Notes under the pieces: model-generated
The model's input: only the letters and a program-made list of their open reading frames with translations
Database searches by the model: none
What the model was told of the DNA's origin: nothing
Shown: piece by piece, positions 1-8,835 of the stretch
Position numbering within the stretch: the first letter of the stretch is position 1
How the letters are laid out: each line of letters starts with the position of its first letter
Translations under genes and position numbers: made by a program
From: Euzebyella marina
GTDB lineage: Bacteria; Bacteroidota; Bacteroidia; Flavobacteriales; Flavobacteriaceae
Assembly: GCF_014855515.1 (NCBI RefSeq)
Contig: NZ_JACYFK010000001.1
Span: 1,178,001 to 1,242,000, forward strand
Reading direction: 5' to 3'
Length of the DNA stretch: 64,000 nucleotides

Positions 1-3000
1 GTAACAGGTTGAGGTTTGCTTGAGAAACGTTCTTGCAGCGCTTGAAAAACGACGAACAGAACAGGTATAATGAATACCCCTAGTATGGTTCCTATCAACA
101 TACCGCCGACGGCACTTAAGCCGATAGAACGGTTACCAACGGCACCTACCCCGGAAGAAAGGGCCAATGGCAACAGACCGAAAATAAAGGCGAAAGATGT
201 CATCAAAATAGGGCGGAACCTAGCTTTGGCACCTTCGATACCGGCATCCCAAAGACTCATTCCTGCTTGCCTTCGTTGCAATGCGAACTCAACTATAAGT
301 ATGGCGTTTTTGGCCAACAGACCAATAAGCATAATCAATGCGATTTGGAAGTAGATGTTGTTTTCTAAACCGCCAATGTTCACAAAGAGAATGGCACCTG
401 CTAGACCGAACGGAAGTGATAACAATATGGCGAAAGGTAAAATATAACTTTCGTATTGCGCACTCAATAAGAAGTAAACGAACACCAAACTCAAGATGAA
501 AATGATGACCGTTGTACCGCCTGATTTACTTTCTTCTCTGGTTAAACCTGAGTATTCATAGGTGTAACTGTTGGGTAGTACTTGGGCAGCTACCTCTTCA
601 ATGGCCGTCAATGCGTCACCGGTACTATAACCTGGGTTCGGTACCCCTGTTACTTTTACCGAACTCAATAGATTGAATCGTTCTACTGATTCAGGACCAT
701 AAATTTTATCTAGATTAACGAACTGGCTTACCGCAACGGACTCACCGTTCGTATTTCTCACGTAAATCTTGTTCAAAGAATTTTCATTGGCCCTATCTTT
801 AGGTTTGGCCTGGATCATAACCCTATATTGCTTACCGAACTTATTGAAATCGGTCGCATAAATTCCGCCGTAATAGCCCTGAAGGGCATTGAAGATATCT
901 GTGGTCGAAAAGCCGGCCATCTTAATTTTTTCCACATCAACATCTAATTGATATTGCGGATAATTAGGGCTAAACTGTGAAATGGCATATTGAATTTCAG
1001 GTCTTTGGTTCAAAGCTCCTAAGAACTGATTTTTCACTTGGTCGATATCTGACCAAGCCTCTCCCGTTTTACTCTGTAATTGCACTTCAAAACCAGATGA
1101 GGTACCAAAGCCTTGAATACTGGGAGGGGTAAAATATATGATTTGGGCATCCTTAAAGGTAGCGGCCGTTCCAAAGAGCTTTTGAATTGTGGCATCAACG
1201 GAAAGTGAATCCTCTTTTCTTTCGCTCCAATCCTTTAGTTTCATAATAGAGAAACCATATGAACCGGCACTTACCCTATTCAATAAACTAAAACCGGAAA
1301 CGGTCATTCGAGCGTCTATAACATCCATTGAAGCATAGATGGAATCCAACTTCATTAAAGTTTCCTCTGTTTTTTCTAAAGTGGTACCGGCCGGCATACT
1401 AACATTGGCAAATACGATACCCCTATCTTCATTAGGTACGAACCCTGATGCGGTCGATTTAAAGAGGTAGATTGCCAAAGCCGAAAAAACAACTAATGAG
1501 CCTACCGCCAACCATTTGCGCTTGATTAAGGTATTTACTGCACTAGTGTATTTGTTGGTTATAGCGTTAAAGCCTCGATTGAATCCGTTGAAGAATTTGT
1601 CTTTAAAACCTTGTTTTTTGCCATGGTCATCATGATGCGGTTTTAAGAAAAGTGCGGCTAGGGCAGGGCTCAAGGTCAGTGCGTTGACCGCAGATATCAA
1701 AATAGCTACCGCCAAGGTGATACCGAACTGCTGATAGAACACACCTGATGAACCTTGAATGAACGATACGGGAATAAATACGGCCGACATCACCAATGTG
1801 ATGGATATAATAGCCCCGGAAATTTCACTCATTGCCGATTTTGTTGCCGATTTTGCCGATTCGGCACCTTCTTCCAGTTTAGCATGAACGGCCTCGACCA
1901 CTACAATCGCATCATCCACCACAATACCGATGGCCAGAATCATCGCGAAAAGAGTCAACATGTTGATGGAGTAGCCAAATATCTGAAGGAAGAAAAAGGT
2001 TCCCACGATGGCCACTGGTACGGCAATTGCCGGAATCAAGGTAGACCTTAGATCCTGCAAGAAAAGGAAAACCACTATAAAAACTAGAATAAATGCTTCA
2101 ATCAAGGTCTGAACAACGTGATCGATAGAAGCATCTAAGAAGTCTTTTACGTTAAATGGAATTACATAATCGAGACCCTTGGGAAACTCTTCACTACTTT
2201 CGACAAGTATTCTTTCGATTTCATCAATAATGATGGAAGCGTTCGAACCCGATGTTTGGTAAACCCCTACCGCTACCCCTGGGTTACCCATACCGTAGTT
2301 CTTTCTGGCATAGTTGAAAGCACCCAACTCAATAGTAGCGACGTCTTTTAGCCTTAAAAAACCGCCATCATCGGTAGTTTGAAGAATGATATTTTCATAT
2401 TGCGCTACCTCATTAAGTCTACCTCTGTATTTGAGTACATACTCGTAGATTCCTTCTGCATTTTCACCGATTTTGCCGGTAGCAGCCTCGCGGTTCTGTT
2501 CGGTTAGGGCAGCCTGAATATCGGAAGGAACAATGTTGTAAGCGGCCATTTTATCAGGATCGATCCAAATACGAATCGAGTAATCTTTGGATCCGAATAC
2601 GTTAACGTTACCCACACCATTGATACGCTGTAGTTTAGGTACCAAGTTGATTTTTGCGTAGTTCTCTACAAACGTTGCATCATAATCCGGGTTCTTTGAA
2701 AAAATGGAAAAGAACAATAAAGAACTGGTCTGCGATTTTTGTACGGTAACCCCAGTATTGATTACTGACTGTGGCAGTACGCTATTCGCACGAGACACCC
2801 TGTTTTGAACGTTTACCGCAGCAATATCGGGGTCGGTACCCAATTCGAAGTAAACGCTAATGTTGGCCGAACCATCGTTACTACTTGATGAGGTCATATA
2901 GGTCATTCCCTCAACACCATTGATTTGCTCTTCAAGAGGAATTACCACACTGTTTAGTACGGTTTCGGCATTCGCACCGGTATAGCTGGCCGAAACCTGA

Positions 3001-3128
3001 ACGGTTGGTGGCGCTATTTCAGGGTATTGTTCTACAGGCAGGGTGGTGAGACCCAAAACACCTAGAATTACTATAATAACTGATATGACGGTAGAGAGTA
3101 CCGGTCTATCTATAAATTTTTGAAACAT
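1..3128 (-). CDS. RND multidrug efflux pump, inner-membrane subunit (AcrB/HAE1 family), 3' end outside window
   Basis: Proton-driven inner-membrane pump that passes drugs or other hydrophobic compounds to a periplasmic adaptor and an outer-membrane channel. The frame runs open from an ATG at 3128 to the window edge, 1042 codons, close to the full length of the family (about 1040-1060), so only a short tail is missing. It begins MFQKFIDRPVL with the usual first membrane helix. The paired Asp of TM4 (GIVVDDAIVVVE) and the TM10 Lys (GLLAKNAILIVE) of the proton relay are both present. The adaptor gene is 18 bp upstream. A TolC-like gene may follow beyond position 1. Substrate unknown. Confidence 0.95.
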   Translation of the reverse strand, partial: MFQKFIDRPVLSTVISVIIVILGVLGLTTLPVEQYPEIAPPTVQVSASYTGANAETVLNSVVIPLEEQINGVEGMTYMTSSSSNDGSANISVYFELGTDPDIAAVNVQNRVSRANSVLPQSVINTGVTVQKSQTSSLLFFSIFSKNPDYDATFVENYAKINLVPKLQRINGVGNVNVFGSKDYSIRIWIDPDKMAAYNIVPSDIQAALTEQNREAATGKIGENAEGIYEYVLKYRGRLNEVAQYENIILQTTDDGGFLRLKDVATIELGAFNYARKNYGMGNPGVAVGVYQTSGSNASIIIDEIERILVESSEEFPKGLDYVIPFNVKDFLDASIDHVVQTLIEAFILVFIVVFLFLQDLRSTLIPAIAVPVAIVGTFFFLQIFGYSINMLTLFAMILAIGIVVDDAIVVVEAVHAKLEEGAESAKSATKSAMSEISGAIISITLVMSAVFIPVSFIQGSSGVFYQQFGITLAVAILISAVNALTLSPALAALFLKPHHDDHGKKQGFKDKFFNGFNRGFNAITNKYTSAVNTLIKRKWLAVGSLVVFSALAIYLFKSTASGFVPNEDRGIVFANVSMPAGTTLEKTEETLMKLDSIYASMDVIDARMTVSGFSLLNRVSAGSYGFSIMKLKDWSERKEDSLSVDATIQKLFGTAATFKDAQIIYFTPPSIQGFGTSSGFEVQLQSKTGEAWSDIDQVKNQFLGALNQRPEIQYAISQFSPNYPQYQLDVDVEKIKMAGFSTTDIFNALQGYYGGIYATDFNKFGKQYRVMIQAKPKDRANENSLNKIYVRNTNGESVAVSQFVNLDKIYGPESVERFNLLSSVKVTGVPNPGYSTGDALTAIEEVAAQVLPNSYTYEYSGLTREESKSGGTTVIIFILSLVFVYFLLSAQYESYILPFAILLSLPFGLAGAILFVNIGGLENNIYFQIALIMLIGLLAKNAILIVEFALQRRQAGMSLWDAGIEGAKARFRPILMTSFAFIFGLLPLALSSGVGAVGNRSIGLSAVGGMLIGTILGVFIIPVLFVVFQALQERFSSKPQPV

Positions 3129-3146
3129 TCGTCTGTTCTTTTCTGG

Positions 3147-4232
3147 CTATGATTTTGTAATAGGAGAGATTTTTTGTCCGCTTTTTAGCTTCGAGACTCC
3201 TTCAACTACTAAGGTGGTACCCTCTTCAAGTCCTTCTTCTACCAAGTACTCATTCTGTGTTTGGTCAACTATGGTAATCGGTTTACTGGTAACGGTACTA
3301 TCTTCAGACATGATGTAAACCATCTTATTACCCTGTAGATCAACAGTGGCGGTCATTGGAATCACAAAAATGTCTTTTCTCTCTGCTGGAATCTTGATTT
3401 CACCGGTACTTCCTGAGCTAAGTAATAGATTAGGGTTGTTAAAATCGGCACGTAGAGCAACACTGCCCGTGGTGGTATTGATCAGGTTGTTGACCATGGC
3501 TATTTTTCCTTTCTGGTCATAGGTTTCTCCATTCACCATTATCAGTTCCACTTCGGGAGCTTTAGTGATATCTATGGTTCTACCTTCTTTAGCTACCCTC
3601 TTTTTAATTTCTAAGAGCTCCTTTTCGTTTAGTGAAAAATAGGCCCTTACCTCACTGATGTCTGATACCGTCGTCAAGGGCATGGTGGTAGTATTACTTA
3701 CCAATGTACCGACTTTAAAAGGTATCTCACCAATGTAACCGTCTACTGGGCTGGTGATGCGTGAGTAAGCGATATTGGCGGAAATACTCTCATAACCGCT
3801 CTTGGCCTGTTCCAGCTGGGCTTTGGCCGTCTCGAGCTGCACATTGCTGATGATTTCTTTATCTACCAATGGTTTTAGCTTATCGACCTCTACCTGAGCC
3901 GCATTTACTGCGGCCTTTGCGGCGTTGGCGTCTTGTGATAAAGTTTCTGTTTCTAGTTTGAAAAGTAGCTGGCCTTTTTTGACTTTCTGACCCTCTTCAA
4001 CATAAATTTCTTGAATAAAGCCAGACACTTTGGGCCGTATCTCTACGTTCTGTTTACCTTCGATAGTTGTGGAATACAGGTCGTAGGTAGTCATATCCTG
4101 TTTGTTTAAAGTGGCTACTTTTAAGCTCGGCGGCGGTGCTGCAGCTGCCTGAGGTGAGGCAGAGGTGGTGCCAAAGCAAGAGCTTAATAGGGTTCCGGCG
4201 GCCAATAAAATGATTAGTGATAGTTTTTTCAT
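3147..4232 (-). CDS. RND efflux membrane-fusion (periplasmic adaptor) lipoprotein, AcrA family
   Basis: Adaptor of 361 aa that links the RND pump to an outer-membrane channel. A lipoprotein signal with lipobox LSSC (Cys19) anchors it in a membrane. A first beta-barrel/lipoyl part (about residues 50-95, with IRPKVSGFIQEIYVEEG) leads into an alpha-helical hairpin (about 95-150, Ala/Lys/Glu rich). The second lipoyl half (SPVDGYIGEIP) and the barrel and membrane-proximal domains follow. The order regulator, adaptor, pump is the usual one. A copy of the putative regulator operator (4271-4290) lies 39 bp upstream of its start, so it may have its own regulated promoter. Confidence 0.95.
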   Translation of the reverse strand: MKKLSLIILLAAGTLLSSCFGTTSASPQAAAAPPPSLKVATLNKQDMTTYDLYSTTIEGKQNVEIRPKVSGFIQEIYVEEGQKVKKGQLLFKLETETLSQDANAAKAAVNAAQVEVDKLKPLVDKEIISNVQLETAKAQLEQAKSGYESISANIAYSRITSPVDGYIGEIPFKVGTLVSNTTTMPLTTVSDISEVRAYFSLNEKELLEIKKRVAKEGRTIDITKAPEVELIMVNGETYDQKGKIAMVNNLINTTTGSVALRADFNNPNLLLSSGSTGEIKIPAERKDIFVIPMTATVDLQGNKMVYIMSEDSTVTSKPITIVDQTQNEYLVEEGLEEGTTLVVEGVSKLKSGQKISPITKS

Positions 4233-4270
4233 TTTAGGAGGATGTTGTTAAGGTTTTGTTAATTCTAAAC

Positions 4271-4290
4271 GTTCGGTATAAAACGAACCA
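4271..4290. promoter_or_regulatory. putative operator copy 1 for the GbsR/MarR-type regulator
   Basis: A 20-bp stretch (GTTCGG, ATAAAAC, AACCA) with inverted arms GTTCG at 4271-4275 and CGAAC at 4284-4288. It matches 18 of 20 positions of the copy at 4819-4838 upstream of the regulator gene. It lies between the regulator and adaptor genes. That it binds the regulator is inferred from position and repetition. Confidence 0.6.
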
Positions 4291-4304
4291 GTTTGGTAAA
4301 AAAA

Positions 4305-4787
4305 TTATACTTGTATTTCTTTTAATTTAGTTATGGTAGATTGAAGTGTTTTAGTCATATCGTTTAAACATTTGGTATAGACTTCTCTTTTGTCTTCATT
4401 GGTATGGAATTTTTCGGGATTGAATTTTTTATTGTAAGCAGAAACTTTATCAATTATCTCGCTCTCTTTTTCAATTTTGGTAAGAGAAAGGTTTAACTTC
4501 TTTAAGAAGAAGGTATCTTTTTCAGCCACCTTGAAATACCGCTTTCTATCGCCTGCCTTGGTAAAGTAATTTATAAAGCCTAACTGCTGTAACAGGTTCA
4601 ATGAAGTTGAGATAGAACTTTTGCTCGCCCCTCTTTTGATTAGGCAATCTTCGAAGGTAAGACCATCTTGATCTGTAAGAATAAGAATGGCAAACACCCT
4701 TGCGGCCAACGGTGGTAGGTTATGTTCAGACTCTAGGTGAATACCTAGCTCTTCAATTAATACCTGTTTGCTTTCCTCTTTACCCAT
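4305..4787 (-). CDS. GbsR/MarR-family transcriptional regulator of the efflux operon
   Basis: DNA-binding regulator of 160 aa. A winged-helix domain (about residues 20-90) contains a typical recognition helix (KRGASKSSISTSLNLL) and a wing with basic residues (KAGDRKRYF). A helical C-terminal part (about 95-160) probably serves dimerisation. The size and the N-terminal LPPLAARVFAIL pattern fit the GbsR branch rather than classical MarR. It is the first gene of the operon with the adaptor and pump, and two near-identical operator-like sites flank it. It therefore most likely represses its own operon and releases it on ligand binding. The ligand is unknown. Confidence 0.88.
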   Translation of the reverse strand: MGKEESKQVLIEELGIHLESEHNLPPLAARVFAILILTDQDGLTFEDCLIKRGASKSSISTSLNLLQQLGFINYFTKAGDRKRYFKVAEKDTFFLKKLNLSLTKIEKESEIIDKVSAYNKKFNPEKFHTNEDKREVYTKCLNDMTKTLQSTITKLKEIQV

Positions 4788-4804
4788 AACTCGGAATTTT
4801 TTCG

Positions 4805-4835
4805 CAAATTTAGAGTTGGTTCGGAATAAAACAAA
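4805..4835 (-). promoter_or_regulatory. Bacteroidota-type promoter of the efflux operon
   Basis: On the minus strand TTTG (4835-4832) is followed after 19 nt by TAAATTTG (4812-4805). This matches the -33 TTTG and -7 TAnnTTTG elements known in Bacteroides and Flavobacterium. It ends 17 bp before the regulator ATG. The operator copy at 4819-4838 overlaps the -33 box and most of the spacer, a position that would allow repression. Confidence 0.7.
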
Positions 4836-4838
4836 CCA
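4819..4838. promoter_or_regulatory. putative operator copy 2 overlapping the efflux operon promoter
   Basis: A 20-bp sequence 18/20 identical to 4271-4290. It is embedded in an inverted repeat TTGGTT (4816-4821) / AACCAA (4834-4839). It covers the -33 box and spacer of the promoter at 4805-4835, which fits a repressor site. Confidence 0.62.
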
Positions 4839-4890
4839 AAAGAACCTAAAGTTTGGTTAAAAAAATCGAGGCAAATGTATTTACTACAAA

Positions 4891-5283
4891 TTAGGGTAGT
4901 ATGCCTTCCCTTTCGACGATAGGAATTTGCTGTAGCTTCTTTTCGGAAACGCTGTATTTGGGAAATAAGAAGCGCTTTTCATACAGTTTGTCTTCGGCGA
5001 AGAAGGTTACGAAAAACTCATTGTCCAATGCTAGAACTTCTTCTTGTATAAGCTCAATTTTGGCAAACGATTTAGCTTCCATTTTACCTATACCATGACG
5101 CATTGTCGATGTTTTTCGGTCTTCATCAAAACCTTTTGACACTACGATGACCATTTCAATGGCATCAGAACGGTCATTGATTATGTATGCATTCCAGTCT
5201 TTTGATAGAAATTCATCGTTCCATTCTCGAATGATGGCAACATGAACATCTTTAGCAACGGGAATTTCAATATCTTTCTTCAC
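4891..5283 (-). CDS. conserved hypothetical protein downstream of pheS
   Basis: Protein of 130 aa without signal peptide or membrane segment, rich in charged residues. It starts MKKDIEIPVAKDV and ends REGILP. It lies 11 bp after the pheS stop on the same strand, so it is probably cotranscribed with pheS. I do not recognise a domain. From memory, similar short flavobacterial proteins are sometimes labelled as PheRS alpha subunits because of this neighbourhood, but it has none of that enzyme's motifs. Function unknown; probably cytoplasmic. Confidence 0.75.
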   Translation of the reverse strand: MKKDIEIPVAKDVHVAIIREWNDEFLSKDWNAYIINDRSDAIEMVIVVSKGFDEDRKTSTMRHGIGKMEAKSFAKIELIQEEVLALDNEFFVTFFAEDKLYEKRFLFPKYSVSEKKLQQIPIVEREGILP

Positions 5284-5294
5284 AATGGGGGTAA

Positions 5295-6314
5295 TTACAA
5301 GGCGCTCTTGAACTGCTCTAAGAAACGCACATCGTTTTCACTCAATAAGCGTATGTCAGAAATTTGGTGAAGCAAAAGAGCGATGCGGTCAATACCCATA
5401 CCAAAGGCGAAACCAGAGTATTCTTTTGAATCAATACCGCAATTATCAAGTACGTTCGGATCAACCATACCGGTACCCATAATCTCAAGCCACCCGGTAC
5501 CTTTGGTCATTCGATAGTCGGTCTCGGTCTCTAGGCCCCAATACACATCAACCTCTGCACTCGGTTCGGTGAAGGGAAAATACGAAGGGCGTAATCTTAT
5601 TTTAGATTTTCCGAAAAGTTCAGTCGTGAAATACTGTAATGTTTGTTTCAAATCTGCAAAAGAAACATCCTTATCAATATAAAGACCCTCTACCTGATGA
5701 AAGAAACAGTGCGAGCGGGCCGAAATGGCCTCGTTTCGATACACTCTACCCGGTGAGATGGTACGAATAGGGGGTTTATTATTTTCCATATACCTAACCT
5801 GCACCGACGAAGTATGCGTTCTCAAAAGAACATCGGGGTCGGTTTGTATAAAGAAGGTGTCTTGCATGTCTCTTGCCGGATGGTATTCAGGCAAGTTCAA
5901 GGCCGTAAAGTTGTGCCAGTCGTCTTCAATTTCAGGTCCTTCGGAAACATTAAAACCGATTCGAGAGAAAATTTCGATAATCTGGTTTTTAACAATAGAT
6001 ATGGGGTGCCTCGCGCCCAACTCCATCGGCTCACCAGGCCTTGTCAAGTCACCATAGATACCTTGTTCTTCGGTACTGTTTTCAAGTGCCGATTTAAGGT
6101 TGTTGACTTTTTCAGTGGCTGCTGATTTTAGCTTATTGATGGTCTGGCCGAACTCTTTTTTCTGCTCGTTCGGCACATTTTTGAACTCAGCGAAAAAATC
6201 GTTCAACAACCCTTTTTTGCCTAGATATTTAATACGGAAAGCTTCAATGGCCTCTTTATCATCCGTAGTAAATTTTTCAACCTCCTCTATATGTTCCTTT
6301 ATCGTATCGATCAT
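5295..6314 (-). CDS. pheS: phenylalanine--tRNA ligase alpha subunit
   Basis: Catalytic alpha subunit (339 aa) of the alpha2-beta2 enzyme that charges tRNA-Phe. An N-terminal coiled coil (about residues 1-90) is followed by the class II catalytic core. Motif 2 is seen in RTHTSSVQVRYM and the arginine-rich GRVYRNEAISARSHCFFHQVEG. Motif 3 is in GFAFGMGIDRIALLLH near the C-terminus. Length is normal for the family. pheT is not adjacent, as is common in Bacteroidota. A TAAATTTG -7-like element lies 18 bp before the start. Confidence 0.97.
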   Translation of the reverse strand: MIDTIKEHIEEVEKFTTDDKEAIEAFRIKYLGKKGLLNDFFAEFKNVPNEQKKEFGQTINKLKSAATEKVNNLKSALENSTEEQGIYGDLTRPGEPMELGARHPISIVKNQIIEIFSRIGFNVSEGPEIEDDWHNFTALNLPEYHPARDMQDTFFIQTDPDVLLRTHTSSVQVRYMENNKPPIRTISPGRVYRNEAISARSHCFFHQVEGLYIDKDVSFADLKQTLQYFTTELFGKSKIRLRPSYFPFTEPSAEVDVYWGLETETDYRMTKGTGWLEIMGTGMVDPNVLDNCGIDSKEYSGFAFGMGIDRIALLLHQISDIRLLSENDVRFLEQFKSAL

Positions 6315-6331
6315 GGTCTTGACTAAAGACG

Positions 6332-6339
6332 CAAATTTA
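6332..6339 (-). promoter_or_regulatory. possible -7 element of pheS promoter
   Basis: The minus strand reads TAAATTTG, an exact match to TAnnTTTG, 18 bp before the pheS ATG. No TTG box lies at the usual 17-23 nt upstream, so the call is tentative. Confidence 0.4.
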
Positions 6340-6430
6340 AAACATTTTGATCAACATCGTTTTGCTTTCTATCGAACAATTACCGCGTACCCGACAAAAG
6401 GTAAAACACCAACGCAAATACTCAAAAATA

Positions 6431-6460
6431 AAAAGGCCGGCTATTTTCGCCGGCCTTTTT
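6431..6460 (-). terminator. strong intrinsic terminator downstream of carbonic anhydrase gene
   Basis: Perfect 11-bp inverted repeat AAAAGGCCGGC (6431-6441) / GCCGGCCTTTT (6449-6459) around a 7-nt loop, with a T-run after the stem on the minus strand. It lies 17 bp after the end of the carbonic anhydrase gene and upstream of pheS. Confidence 0.85.
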
Positions 6461-6476
6461 ATACTGAATGCTATGA

Positions 6477-7106
6477 TTATTCGTAGAAAGTTACGCCACC
6501 GTCCGATATGTCGTACATGGCGCCTACAATCTTAATTTCACCATTATCTTCCATTTCTTTAAGTACTCCGCTCTGCTTTCGAATATTATCGATGGTCAAA
6601 TGAACATTTTTCTCAGAAACCTTGTCAACGAACTCTAGGTTCTTTGAATTTCTCAGGCTTTCATCTGCAGGTTCTTTAACCTCGTCTACGGCAGGTTCTA
6701 TTTTATTGATAAGGGCAGTGAGGTTTCCAAGCCTTGCGTGGTCACAGGCACCTTTAACCGCACCACAACTAGTATGGCCCAGAACGACAATCAATTTGGT
6801 ACCTGCCAGTTTACAGGCAAATTCCATACTTCCAAGAATATCCTCATTAACAAAATTACCTGCAATTCTAATACTGAAAATATCACCAAGCCCTTGGTCA
6901 AAAACCAACTCGGCCGAAACCCTAGAATCGATGCAGCTTAGTATAGTCGCAAACGGAAATTGACCTTCTCGGGTATCGTTCACCTGCTCTAATAAATTTC
7001 TGTTGGCCCTAAGGTTTTGTTGAAACCTTAGGTTTCCCTCTTTTAAGAATTGTAATGATTTGTCGGGGTTCATGGTGGCTTGGGTTTCTTTAGTATGTGC
7101 TCTCAT
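6477..7106 (-). CDS. beta-class carbonic anhydrase
   Basis: Zinc enzyme (209 aa) that interconverts CO2 and bicarbonate. The beta-class zinc ligands are visible: Cys58 in SCIDSR, with the Asp60-Arg62 catalytic pair, then His111 and Cys114 in LGHTSCGAVKG. The length is usual and there is no signal peptide, so the enzyme is cytoplasmic. A SulP transporter gene lies 52 bp upstream on the same strand. In other bacteria SulP and carbonic anhydrase genes often occur together, and the pair probably takes up and uses bicarbonate. The strong terminator at 6431-6460 ends the unit. Confidence 0.95.
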   Translation of the reverse strand: MRAHTKETQATMNPDKSLQFLKEGNLRFQQNLRANRNLLEQVNDTREGQFPFATILSCIDSRVSAELVFDQGLGDIFSIRIAGNFVNEDILGSMEFACKLAGTKLIVVLGHTSCGAVKGACDHARLGNLTALINKIEPAVDEVKEPADESLRNSKNLEFVDKVSEKNVHLTIDNIRKQSGVLKEMEDNGEIKIVGAMYDISDGGVTFYE

Positions 7107-7158
7107 ATATATTTTATTTTCTATTAAAATTAGTACTATTAATCGCCTGTAACTAAAA

Positions 7159-8751
7159 TCAGCTAAGGCTCAAATCTGATTTGGGTCTATTCTTGAAGAA
7201 TTCTACAAAACTTTCGGGGTTTTCTACAATACCTCTTTTTGACACCAATTTTATATCAATTTGCCTTTCCCGCGCTTTAATGATAAAGTCTTCAAGAATC
7301 TCTATGATATCGTTGTCAAGATACCTCGTTTTCATTACGTCGACTTCCAAGAAGGTATTTCTTGGCAATTTATCCAATTCATTTAAAATAGCTCCTTTAT
7401 TGAAGAAAGTAACTTCTTCGGCCAGGGTCATTTTCACATAATCTTTACCGTCGCCATTCTCTTCGATATGAAGAAAATGAGAGTTTTGGTAGCTTTTGAT
7501 TAATATGACCACGATACCTACGGCAAGACCTAGCCCAATACCCCATAAAAGGTCGATAAAGACTATACCTAGAATGGTAACAATAAATGGTACGAATTGC
7601 TTCCAGCCTAAATTGTACATCACTTTGAAAAGCGCCGGTTTAGCCAATTTATAACCTACAATAAACAGAATAGCGGCCAATACCGATAAAGGAATCATGT
7701 TAAGTAGGTTCGGAATAAGTATGATTGAAATCAATAAAAAGAAACCATGTATAATGGCCGAAAGCTTAGTTCTACCACCAGATTGAATGTTGGCCGAACT
7801 TCTAACGATTACCTGGGTTATTGGTAAACCTCCGATCAAACCTGAAACAATATTTCCTGTTCCCTGCGCCAATAGCTCTCTGTTGGTTGGGGTCACGTTC
7901 TTATGAGGGTCCAATTTATCGGTCGCCTCAACGCATAGTAAAGTCTCTAAGCTAGCTACCAAGGCGATGGTGAAAGCGGTAATCCAAACTTGAGGATTGC
8001 TTACGGCACTAAAGTTAGGAAAGCTGAACTGCCCTAAAAATGAATCGATATCATCAGGAACCGGAACGCTTACCAAATGTTCTTTTGATATGCCCAAGGT
8101 TTCATGGTCTTTGGTCAATACATAGAAAATGATACCAACGGCCACTGCAACTACAGGACCTTGAACCAATTGAAATATTTTGCCCTTTTTACTTAGAACG
8201 TTATTCCATAAAATAAGTATCGCCAGGCCAATAATGGCAATCAAGGTCGCTCCCGGGCTTATATTGTTGACTGTGTTGAGTATTTCTGAAAAAGTATTTT
8301 CACCATCTACCTGAAAGAAGGCCCAATCGCCTTCAGGGTCGGGGTCGTAACCGAAAAAGTGCGGAATTTGTTTTAATACAATGATGATACCGATACCTGT
8401 GAGCATGCCCTTAATAACCGAAGAAGGAAAATAGTATCCTATAACTCCGGCTTTGAGTACACCGAACAAAATTTGAATAATACCACCGATGACGACGGCT
8501 ACCAAGAAATTTTGGTATCCGCCCAAGGCGGTAATAGCTACCAGTACAATAGCTGCCAAACCGGCCGCAGGGCCACTAACACCGATATTGGAACCACTCA
8601 TGGCACCAACAACGATACCGCCGACTATACCGGCAATTAATCCAGAAAATAATGGGGCCCCACTGGCCAATGCGATACCCAAACAAAGGGGCAAAGCAAC
8701 GAAGAAAACGACGATACTTGCAGGAAGGTCGCTCTTGATATGTTTAAACAT
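7159..8751 (-). CDS. SulP-family anion transporter with STAS domain, probable bicarbonate transporter
   Basis: Inner-membrane transporter of 530 aa. The membrane domain (about residues 1-425) opens with PASIVVFFVALPLCLG and has the conserved GVSGPAAGL stretch. A cytoplasmic STAS domain follows (about 430-525, with FLEVDVMKTRYLDNDIIEIL). I chose the ATG at 8751 (MFKHIKSDLP) over an in-frame start nine codons earlier because the transporter fold begins right after it. Location next to carbonic anhydrase suggests HCO3- as substrate, as for BicA-type SulP proteins; sulfate or another anion cannot be excluded. A second SulP gene lies at 43771-45354. Confidence 0.88.
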   Translation of the reverse strand: MFKHIKSDLPASIVVFFVALPLCLGIALASGAPLFSGLIAGIVGGIVVGAMSGSNIGVSGPAAGLAAIVLVAITALGGYQNFLVAVVIGGIIQILFGVLKAGVIGYYFPSSVIKGMLTGIGIIIVLKQIPHFFGYDPDPEGDWAFFQVDGENTFSEILNTVNNISPGATLIAIIGLAILILWNNVLSKKGKIFQLVQGPVVAVAVGIIFYVLTKDHETLGISKEHLVSVPVPDDIDSFLGQFSFPNFSAVSNPQVWITAFTIALVASLETLLCVEATDKLDPHKNVTPTNRELLAQGTGNIVSGLIGGLPITQVIVRSSANIQSGGRTKLSAIIHGFFLLISIILIPNLLNMIPLSVLAAILFIVGYKLAKPALFKVMYNLGWKQFVPFIVTILGIVFIDLLWGIGLGLAVGIVVILIKSYQNSHFLHIEENGDGKDYVKMTLAEEVTFFNKGAILNELDKLPRNTFLEVDVMKTRYLDNDIIEILEDFIIKARERQIDIKLVSKRGIVENPESFVEFFKNRPKSDLSLS

Positions 8752-8835
8752 AGAGATAATTTTTTGGCCCTTAACCAAAAAGAGGAAAGGACTGGTTAGT
8801 CAATCGTAAAGTAAAAAATGGAAGGTCGTAAATGA

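Noticed and set aside
1755-2051. 98-codon plus-strand frame inside the efflux pump gene
   Set aside because: His/Cys-rich translation is an antisense shadow of the RND pump coding sequence, which is well supported.
6100-6535. plus-strand frames across the pheS start and the terminator
   Set aside because: They overlap pheS, run through the terminator stem at 6431-6460 and have no family pattern.
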